64,000 nucleotides of DNA, from positions 31,687,048-31,751,047 of the forward strand of contig CM065695.1 of assembly GCA_017654935.2 (NCBI GenBank), written 5' to 3'. Under the pieces are notes generated by a model, which did not search any database, had not been told where the DNA came from, and worked only from the letters and a program-made list of their open reading frames with translations. Below, one piece after another: positions 11,781-64,000 of this stretch (the stretch's first letter is position 1; each line of letters starts with the position of its first letter). The position numbers were made by a program, and so were the translations under genes. Source of the DNA: Phymorhynchus buccinoides (lineage: Eukaryota > Mollusca > Gastropoda > Neogastropoda > Raphitomidae).

Positions 11781-12045
11781 ATCAAACAACAGCCACACGA
11801 CTCCACAACTGACGGAATCAAACACCAGCCACACGACTCCACACAACTGACGAAATCAAATCAAACACCAGCCACACGACTCCACAACTGACGAAATCAA
11901 ACACCAGCCACACGACTCCACAACTGACAAAATCAAACACCAGCCACACGACTCCACAACTGACAAAATCAAATCAAACACCAGCCGCACGACTCCACAA
12001 CTGACGAAATCAAACACTAGCCACACGACTCCACACAACTGACGA
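11781..12045. repeat. 36-bp minisatellite just beyond the dynein stop codon
   Basis: About eight units of CAAACACCAGCCACACGACT + CCACAACTGACGAAAT, some with a few extra bases. It ends 85 bp downstream of the dynein stop codon in transcript direction, so it probably lies in the 3' UTR. The open frames on both strands are repeat translations. Confidence 0.9.
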
Positions 12046-12130
12046 AAGACTGGAAGGTTAGAATATCTGGAGAGAACCCTGCCGAATGCAGATCATGGTA
12101 TGACGTTTCTAGCGTGGGCAATGTCCAGCT

Positions 12131-42387
<30,257 letters not shown>

Positions 42388-42555
42388 GATGCCTCTAATG
42401 CCCGTATTGACTTGTCTATGCGCATGCGCAATCATATGGTTTCGGCTGCGACGAAAAACCGGAAGTGGTGTGGTCGTCTGCTTTTGTTTACTCTTTCTCG
42501 TGTAGTCACTGTAGTGGCTGTCTGGCAGCCTCATCTATGTTACTTTGTTAGAGCC
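42388..42555. promoter_or_regulatory. Probable bidirectional promoter of DYNC1LI and CYBA
   Basis: 168 bp between the divergent start codons. It contains TGCGCATGCGCA at 42419-42430, a perfect NRF-1-type palindrome, and ACCGGAAGTG at 42458-42467, an ETS/GABP-type site. Both are typical of divergent housekeeping promoters. No TATA box is seen. Transcription starts are not visible, and both 5' UTRs must be short or partly lie in the partner's first exon. Confidence 0.75.
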
Positions 42556-55534
<12,979 letters not shown>

Positions 55535-55546
55535 TCCTGCGTGTAG

Positions 55547-55791
55547 TTTATCCCTTTCACCGCCAATGTCGCATTTTAGCACCACAATGGTTTAACACCC
55601 ACGTCACTAAAAGGCATGAAATCAGGGCCTGTTATCCAAAGACCCTATTTTCTTAATTTTGGGAGGTAAAGATAGGCCTAATGTTATACATGTCACAGAG
55701 GAATTTGCAATATTGCAGATTTTTTTTCTCTACCCAGTTAAGTTTAATGGTATATGTTTGGCTAATAAATGGCTGGCGGCGAAAGGGTTAA
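55547..55791. mobile_element. piggyBac-like MITE, family 1, in the CYBA 3' UTR
   Basis: Termini CCCTTTCACCGCCA and TGGCGGCGAAAGGG; right TTAA intact, left mutated to TTAT. It begins about 12 bp after the CYBA stop codon. Confidence 0.87.
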
Positions 55792-55816
55792 TGTCCTGTT
55801 TTTAAAAAAAGAATGG

Positions 55817-56150
55817 TCCCCGTGGGGATACCGGTGGGTCTTTGGTAAAAATAGTTCCCCCACCTTCTGGAAGTTCTGTGCTTGTAACCTCCTCTAATGT
55901 GCCACTCTCTGTGACGCTGCCTTTTCCCTTTGCTTTCTGTCATCTACTATCTTTCTGACTTATTGGCCCATTCTCCTGCCTTTTTTCAAAAACATCTTCC
56001 AAATAATGTTTCTCCTTTGAGCTCCTCCGAAATCGGAATGTGTCGGCTGTACGCAGCGGGGAGACCAGTGAAAACTGAAAACCGGACAACTTACGTACCT
56101 TACCCATTATGGCCATATGGCCTGGGAACGCAGAAGATAGAAGAAGAAGA
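55817..56150 (+). repeat. Dispersed 330-bp repeat, copy 2
   Basis: Same family and orientation as 18657-18985, ending in a GAAGAAGAAGAAGAA tail, which supports retroposition. Confidence 0.8.
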
Positions 56151-56802
56151 AGAAAAAGAATGCCTTTTTATTGTTAGATATTTCCTTACCTTTTCTGGTG
56201 TGCAGCCCCTTTGATTTTGAACTACAACAAGAGATGCCATAATTTTATTTTTAAACTACATCAAAAACACTCGTAAGAGCGACCACAGACTTTTGCCTAA
56301 GGCAGCAGGCGGTTCATTTTCTTTAATGTTTTGTGATTATTATTATTTGACCATTTAGCACGTCTAATCAGTTCAATGCCCTAGGCATGCTACATGATGT
56401 CACAATCCAGGGGGCCGTTTCACAAGGGCTAACGTTACCTTGCGCTCGCTCAAATCAGCAAAAACGGTCTAAGAAACACCCTTCATTCGCCGATAGTTCG
56501 CGTGGCGTTTTGTTCTTGCCAAACACCGAGCAAGCGGCGAACTATCCGGAACTAGTAGGGGGTGAATACGTTTCTTGTTGTTGATTGGTCCATTAAAGTT
56601 TGTTTTAAATTTTTTTTTAAATTTGACCAATCAGACAAGAGCTTGTAATATTCTTCCGCAAACGTTTTCTAAAGTGTTTCTCAGGCCCCGTTTGGCGTAA
56701 GCATTATTCGCGCCCGTTATCTAGAGAAACTCGACCCAGTATAAGGGTGGCATACCCAATATCACTGCTGAATTTGTTTTTATAAAGTTGTTTTTTTACT
56801 AC

Positions 56803-56995
56803 TTGTGGCGGTGCCTTAGCCGATGAGGTTTAACCGAGGCGTGGTCACCGCTACAGCTATCTGTATTAATAAAAAAAATCGGGACTTTACTGGTTTCGTA
56901 CTGCCTCCGGGCATTGCCTCCAGTATTGTTCCCACCATATTTGTATTTACAAATGTCCCATATGTGTCTGATTCAGACCAAGAGGACGTAAAACT
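56803..56995 (+). repeat. 190-bp dispersed repeat, copy 2
   Basis: See 55110-55300. Between the two, 56409-56693 has GGGGCC at both ends in inverted order and may be another short TIR element. Confidence 0.75.
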
Positions 56996-58287
56996 CTATT
57001 TTCTCTCTCTCTCACTGCTGAATTCTTTGCTTGGATGTTGTTGAGTGTTCATTTTTGTTTGTGGCACATTAGCCACAAACCTATAACTCACTTTGTCTGT
57101 CGGTCGGTCCAAATTTGTCGCACGCCAACGATTGCGAATCCGTGCTTGTTTTTTACTTTTTTTTCCAGTTCTTTTTTTTAATAATTGGGACTAAATAATA
57201 TCTCATGATGGTAAAAAAAAAAAACTTTTAAAAAAAATCCTGAAAAACTTGAAGTGCCTCCAAAGTTAAATTGACATTTTTGTTGTTGTTGTGGTTACAA
57301 ACAAATACCTCTATAAAATACATATCTAATGGTTCATTTTCTTTATTAAGATGTTTGATCTAGCTTTTTTTCATGCTCTAGTTATACTTACAGTTGCTCT
57401 TTTTGTTTAGAAAATTGTTGTTTAATAAACATTGACACTGTACTTATGTTGGTGCAGTGGAGTTATACACATTCCAAAAGTTCAATGGGGACCAATACAT
57501 TGTACAATTTACAAGTTATAAAAGATCAAAAGTGTGTGTTTGAGATAACCATCACTAAATGTGCCTATTGTCAGGCAGAAGGTTTGAAAGAAAAAGATTT
57601 AAGCATACTTTAAAGGATGTGTATGTAATGTGTGAAATGATAATGTGTCGGTAAATTGTTAATATGAAGAGAAAAAAATCACACTAAGAAATCAAATCAA
57701 AGGAAGTCCTTGTCCTCTCATATCGAATTTGTGGACAAAGTTGGGTGCAACTTTTCCTGGTATACAAGGATTTCCTGTTTTTGAATTTTACCAGAAAAGG
57801 AATGTCCTTTCTTTTTTTTTGTCAAACAAGATCTTTGTGTGTCTACTGTATTTTTCAAACACTTTAAAATAAGCATTTGTATAAATTGTGGAAAAAGCAG
57901 ACTAAAATACCTTCATAAATCCTTTTTTTTCCAGCTGCAGGGGGACATTGTCCCTAGACCCCGGCCTTTCAGGGTTTTTTCATTTTGTGTAGTTGCGCCC
58001 ATGCAGTGATTTTGTTGTTTGTTTGTTTGTTGAGAACAAGGGGCAAGTTTTAATGAAGTGTGAAGCCATATCGTTCGGTTACTACTTTTAAAAAAAAAAG
58101 TGTGTGTATGATTGTGTGTGTGTGCATGTTTGCACACACATGCGTGCTTGTGTGTACAATAATATGTACATGTCTGCAGAATTCCAAAAAGTGAGGCACC
58201 GATATCAGAACCAAATAAAATGGGGTTAAAAATAAAATACGAGGGCAATTCTAGTTATTGCCTCACTTTGTGTGCAAAATCTTCATA

Positions 58288-58532
58288 TTAACCCTTTCAC
58301 CGCCAAAGTCGCATTTTAGCACCACAGTGATTTGACACCTATGTCACTGAAAGGCATCAAATGAGGGTCTGTTAACCAATGACCTTGTGCTTTTAATTTT
58401 GGGAGGTAAGGATAGACCCTATTTCATGCATGTCACAGAGGAATCCCCCATATTGCAAATGAATCTTTTCTATACCCAGATACGTTTAATGGAAAGTTTT
58501 GGCTGAAAAATGGCTGGCGTTGAAAGGGTTAA
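58288..58532. mobile_element. piggyBac-like MITE, family 1
   Basis: TTAA on both sides, CCCTTTCACCGCCA and TGGCGTTGAAAGGG. Confidence 0.87.
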
Positions 58533-58586
58533 TATCATAAACGTTTGGTCACTTAACGTCATCTAGGAGTAGTAATTTGTTAGGTA

Positions 58587-58762
58587 CAGCCGAACCTCCC
58601 TTATAAGACCTTCAAAAATCAACCAGAATGAGGTCTTCTAAGGGAAGGGTCTTACAAGGGAGGTAATTTTAATACTTACAAAGAAGGGCAGTGTCTCAGA
58701 GAAGTAGGTCTTATGTGGGAGGGAGTCTTATAATGGGAGGTCTTATAAGGGAGGTTCCACTG
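58587..58762. mobile_element. TA-flanked MITE (CAGTGGAACCTCCC family)
   Basis: Left CAGCCGAACCTCCCTTATAA, right the inverse of CAGTGGAACCTCCCTTATAA, TA at each border. Confidence 0.85.
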
Positions 58763-58924
58763 TATTGGTATTTTGTATATATATTCTAATCACAGAAACT
58801 GCTCTCTGGGACATGTGAAACTTTGCTTTCAGTTTTGTTTCTACCAGTCAGTGGGATTTCTCCATGCTTTTATCGACATTTTAAACTGCCATGAGTTTTT
58901 TTGATATGCAGATATCTAGTACAT

Positions 58925-59072
58925 GGGTTAGACTTGCTTGAAGTCCCCATCCAAAGGACTCGGCGTTCAGGTCAATTTTCCCGTCGACCTGGAAAGAAAG
59001 GACGAGTCCAGAATTTGAACTCGGGTCACTCATGCATTGAGTTGGCAGGCAAACATGATTAAGATTTATTAA
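58925..59072 (-). mobile_element. SINE head fragment
   Basis: The reverse complement matches 12325-12460: GTGACCCGAGTTCAAATTC (decayed box B), GTCGACGGGAAAATTGACC, GAGTCCTTTGGATGGGGACT. The 3' domain is missing. Confidence 0.75.
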
Positions 59073-59683
59073 AAAAAGCCACAAAAACCAAAACCAGAAC
59101 ACTTTTGTTTTGTATTGGCAAATGGCAACTCTCCTATATAACGATGAATGGAAATCGAATGCACCTTTTCGTTGAAAAGGTAATTAAAAAAAAATTGTGT
59201 GTGAATGTGTATGTGCAAGAATGTGTATTGAAATATAAACCAGGTGTATGCATTTTGTTTTTAAACACACGAGTGTACTGTCAAAACCTGTGTACATTGA
59301 AACATACTGTATATTCATTTTCATGTTTGATCACACAAACCCCTATGCAAGGTTTTTTTGGTACTTAACACATTCTTTGCATTGTAAACCACAGGTGTGT
59401 GCAATGGCGTGTGTACATAGAACTGAGCTATTTATTGTCCACGAGAAGGGACGTTTCATAAAATAAACCCTTGTGTATTCATTTCACCCATTCTTATTCA
59501 TTTAAAACCTCTGAATTGCAGATCTTAAGCAAGTTTAAATTTTGGTCTGGATGGAAACTTCTATTCCTGTGATTATTTTGCCCCAGAGTAAACCATGACA
59601 TCCCCACTCTATTTGCTAAGGAAGCATACAAAAAGTTAGTGATGGGAATGGTCTCTCAATGCCAAGTAACTCAGGAAAGCAGC

Positions 59684-60014
59684 AGTTTCTTCTTCTTCTG
59701 CACTCCCAGGCCATAATGGGTATAGTACGTATGTGTCCAGTTTTCACTTTTCACTCGTCTCCCTACTGCATCAGCTGACACATTCCGATTTTGGAGGAGC
59801 TTGAAGCAGAATTTTTTTTTTTAAAGAAGATTTTTTTTTTTAAAGGGCAGGAGAATGGGCCAATAAGTCAGAAAGACAGTAAATGACAGAAAGCAAAGGG
59901 AAAAAAAGGCAGAGTCAAAGAGAGTGGCAGATTAGAGGAAGTTACAAACACAGAACTTCCAGAAGATGGGGGAACTATTTGTACAAAAGACCTCCTGGTA
60001 TCCCCACTTGGGGA
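59684..60014 (-). repeat. Dispersed 330-bp repeat, copy 3
   Basis: Inverse of 18657-18985 and 55817-56150, with the CTTCTTCTTC tail at the 59684 side. Confidence 0.8.
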
Positions 60015-60267
60015 GACTCATGGAAGGGGCGGTGTCGCACAGCTCCCCGTATGGAGGCACGAGGCATCCACCCACTAGCCCTGAAAGCAGCAGCAAAGAC
60101 AGCTTCTAGGGCCGACCAATGCAAGGGTTCCCAGTTTGCGCTACAGTCTTTTGCAAAGGGAATAAGCTGTACAATTACTTCCCTTTGCAGGTGAATAACT
60201 AACTCACAGCTGTTCCAGGAGGAAGTTTGACTTTTCTTTCTTTTTTTTCAAGCCAACTTTACATTTA

Positions 60268-60620
60268 TTACTTTTCATAAACAACAGTCGAGAATAATGT
60301 TAGGCCTATAGTATGTAAGAAAATTACGGTAGTTATATTGAGTAAAGAGTGTCAGATTGTCAGTCATGAGCCTTTTTTTAAATTTATGTTTGCGATAACG
60401 AGTGTATTATTTAAGAACAATTTCTACTAAGTAAGTTGCATGGCACTGTTCAACAAAAATAATGTTTTTACCATAAATCTGATGGAAGAAATGTATTAAA
60501 AATACTACGAAGAAGATACAGACAAAATATTTTTTTAAATTAAAAGCTAGGATTTCTAGATTTTAGTCATTTAACTAAACAGCTCAACTTTGCGCGCATC
60601 GGAACAGCTGTGAACTGGCC
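60268..60620. repeat. Segmental duplication, copy 1
   Basis: Recurs at 60846-61490 as a direct copy (CTTTTCATAAACAACAGT ... CTATAGTATGTAAGAAA ... TTTGCGATAA ... GGAACAGCTGTG). The second copy is longer because a LINE end lies in it. Confidence 0.85.
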
Positions 60621-60845
60621 TTTAACTTAAATGGATGTTATCATTGGCTAACATTAGCTCTCCCCCCCCACACACACACACACACATACACGTAGGGGCT
60701 AATAGTAAAGTGAGGAACAGAAAAAGATGAAGTAGTGACTGCTGTACTTTTGAGGTCAATAGGTGGGAAGATTATGGTGAAGGAAAAAGTACCTGAGAGG
60801 TGTGATATCCAAGGTTTCGTGTCACCTCTAATTTCACACGAGCTC

Positions 60846-61490
60846 CTTTTCATAAACAACAGTTGAGAATAAGGTTAGGGCCTATAGTATGTAAGAAACA
60901 GTTATATTCAGGATCCTGTGTCAGATTTTCACTCATGAGCATTTTTATTTATGTTTGCGATAAAAAGTGTATTATTTAAGAACATTTTCTACTAAATAAG
61001 TTGCATGGTACTGTTCAACAACAACAACAACAAATTATCATAAATCTGATAGAAGAAATATATTTAAAATACTACGAAGAACATACAGCCAAAATATTTT
61101 AAGGAAGAAATGCTTGGTTGTAGTTTTTATCTTAGACAACGCAGTTTTAGTTTTTGCGCCCCCACTATCTGGAACTCCTTGCCTGTTCACCTCCGTCACA
61201 ATTCAGCACTTCCCTCTTTCAAAACCCAAATGAAAACTCACTTGTTTCAAAGAGCTTTCTTTCTGTAATGTTTCACATTAATTAGATGATGATCGAATGA
61301 ATGTGTATGTTAGCCCAATTGCGTGTGAATCAGTGAATGTGAGCGCCTTGAGTTGAATTCTAAAGAAACGCGCTATATAAATACTATGTATTATTACTAT
61401 TATTATTATTATTAAGATTCCTTGATTCAGTCGTTGAACTAAACAGATCAAATTTTGTGTGCAACGGAACAGCTGTGCCAACCGTCCAGA
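60846..61490. repeat. Segmental duplication, copy 2, split by a LINE end
   Basis: Matches copy 1 up to about 61100 and again from about 61415 to 61490; the block between is the LINE 3' end at 61110-61413. Confidence 0.8.
61110..61413 (+). mobile_element. LINE 3' end (L2/CR1-like)
   Basis: 61152-61268 codes FCAPTIWNSLPVHLRHNSAL, SFKTQMKTHLFQRAFFL and a stop, the typical C-terminus of L2/CR1-type proteins ('APRLWNSLP..LR...S...FK..LKT.LF..AF'). The 3' UTR has GCGCCTTGAG and ACGCGCTATATAAATACTAT and ends in TTA repeats. Confidence 0.82.
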
Positions 61491-61555
61491 ATAGCACCTG
61501 ATCCCTCTGTTTTTTGGGCTTGCTTTATCCTTACAGCAATCAGTTGTTGTTGTCG

Positions 61556-61730
61556 TACCCTGGCTTAAAGACTCCAGGGATCATCCCAACAGCCGAAGCA
61601 CTTGAACACTATGGTACAAATGCACCACCAGCTAGGGATGAGAACATTACGTGTGTGACCGTTTTTGATTACCCGGTGCCGGCCATGTGGGCAGCCACAC
61701 TCCTCCGTCTTTGGAGGATTTGGGTATTAT
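61556..61730. repeat. Dispersed repeat shared with 8778-8933
   Basis: See the other copy; here it abuts the tail end of a minus-strand SINE. Confidence 0.65.
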
Positions 61731-61954
61731 GTACTTTATTGTCACAGAGGCATCTCTGTGAAATTCGGGTTGCTCCCACCTGGAGAATGCGTCGCAGCCA
61801 GAGGCGCGCCACCCTATTCTTTTCTTTTCTTTTTTGCATGCGATTTTTTGTGTGACTAGTGATGAGGAAGGAAAGGGGGGGGGGTACATTTTGACCACAT
61901 GACAACTTTTTCGTTGCCACTGGGTTTAACGTGTGCTAAGTGCATGGGCACACG

Positions 61955-61985
<31 letters not shown>

Positions 61986-62105
61986 TCCACGTTCAGACCG
62001 TAAGGCCTAGTGCAAAGTGAGAGGAAAAATCCCCTGTTCCCAGGTTCAAACGCGGGTTTACTTGACACGAGGCGAACGCGTTATCACTGTGCCACTCTAC
62101 ACTGA
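61715..62105 (-). mobile_element. tRNA-derived SINE, near full length
   Basis: On the minus strand the head reads GAGTGGCACAGTGATAACGC (box A-like) and GCGTTTGAACC (decayed box B), then a central part, and the 3' domain GCGACGCATTCTCCAGGTGG, GCAACCCGAATTTCACAGAG with an ATACCCAAAT tail. The 3' domain matches the SINE at 12300-12720, the centre does not. Confidence 0.8.
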
Positions 62106-62699
62106 TTGGACTGATAATGTTATGCTAGGAGCTTGCCATGGCTAAAGACAATCCCCGCATAACTACCGTAATGCAGAACGTAGCAACATTTTGATGTAGC
62201 CTTGGTGTTCTAGCTTATGTCATTTGGTCTGACGCAGAGCCTTATGCCAAGGCGGACATCAATCGGTAACAAAAGCCTTTTTTAAAGACCTGCTGTAGTG
62301 GGCTCTGAATGCTTTAATTTCCTTTGAAAGCACGAAACATCTTCAAAAACCATGGGTACAAAATGGGTAAGACTCTGAAGTGGTGTGTGAAGTTTGTGAA
62401 AAGATACATATCGTAAAATCATGTTCAATATTATATAATTGTATGTTAAAATTATGCAAGTTTAAAAATAACCGCCTTCATATTTTTTCTTATGGATTTT
62501 CTATTAAAAAAATTTTTTTTTCATACATGTAGTTTCTTAGTTTGTGTCCATGAGATTGCTTCGTATGATTGCTTCAAATTGTGTTTTTGTTTCTTTTTGT
62601 TTATGACTGACAACATAAAATAGTGTACTTATATTATGTTCAAAATTTTGCATTTATTTCAGTTATAAATCTCTATCTCTCCTTCCCTCCCTCTCCTCA

Positions 62700-62718
62700 C
62701 CTATATCTATATCTCTTT

Positions 62719-62750
<32 letters not shown>

Positions 62751-63060
62751 TACACACATTCTCTCTTTCTGTCTCTCTTACACACTTGTGTGCATACAAA
62801 CTGCTTATAATATATATGTGCTTTTACTTAAACACTCAAACAGCCTGAGAGTCACATTTATCGATCTAAACACACAAACACATGCATACACACACAGATG
62901 CACCCCCTGTCTACACACACACAAACACATACACACAGATACATCTTCTATCCCGCAACACACATACACACATACGCTAAACCCCCAAACACACACATAC
63001 GTGTGCGTGCACATGCATACACACTGATCGACATGCACACACCCAAACACACACACACAA
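62700..63060. repeat. CA-rich low-complexity tract
   Basis: (CA)n with CT and CATACA interruptions. The open frames on both strands are repeat translations. Confidence 0.85.
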
Positions 63061-63258
63061 ACTTGATTGAACATAAATAAGAGTAGACTGTGTCCGAGCT
63101 GGAATGCACAGAATATCAGACACTGATACAGTACTATTATTCTATTGCTAGAATTATTGATCTACAGCTATGAAGAACTACAGAACAAGCCATAATGATC
63201 AGTACTTAATCCGATCACTCTCACACACCGTCAATTTTAAATTCCCTCAGGGAACGAC

Positions 63259-64000
<742 letters not shown>

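Noticed and set aside
59883..60194. 103-codon open frame as a gene
   Set aside because: It starts in the antisense side of a dispersed 330-bp repeat and runs into unrelated DNA; no family match.

Overview
The window looks like nuclear DNA of an invertebrate animal, most likely a mollusc or another lophotrochozoan. That is an inference from animal-type spliced genes, a DIRS retrotransposon, minimal hammerhead-ribozyme retroelements, many short inverted-repeat transposons and very rich microsatellites; no marker names the species. Two host genes can be assembled exon by exon, with splice phases that close exactly.

(1) Minus strand, 42387 down to 12131: a complete 12-exon gene for the cytoplasmic dynein-1 light intermediate chain (490 codons plus stop), from the P-loop region to the C-terminal adaptor-binding helix. 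(2) Plus strand, 42556 to 55534: a complete 6-exon gene for p22phox/CYBA (166 codons plus stop), the membrane partner of NADPH oxidases. The genes are head to head, with 168 bp between their start codons; that gap carries a perfect NRF-1-type palindrome and an ETS-type site, so it is probably a bidirectional promoter.

The rest is introns and flanks packed with mobile DNA. Intron 4 of the dynein gene holds a nearly intact 6.47-kb DIRS-like tyrosine-recombinase retrotransposon (27979-34451, minus strand): 194-bp inverted terminal repeats with 2 mismatches, an internal complementary region that records the fused termini, and Gag, RT-RNase H-methyltransferase and recombinase frames; only a C/G homopolymer breaks Gag. 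Three type I hammerhead ribozymes fold by eye: two in a tandem element in dynein intron 3 (one with a broken core) and one with an intact core in CYBA intron 1, in the sense direction.

Other layers are three TTAA-flanked piggyBac-like MITE families, several TA-flanked or long-TIR MITEs (some nested), two foldback families carrying telomere-like CCCTAA motifs, tRNA-derived SINEs, degraded LINEs, partial duplications of a dynein exon, minisatellites and long (CT)n tracts. Bases 1-12130 lie downstream of the dynein gene and 55535-64000 downstream of CYBA; I recognise no further host gene in either.
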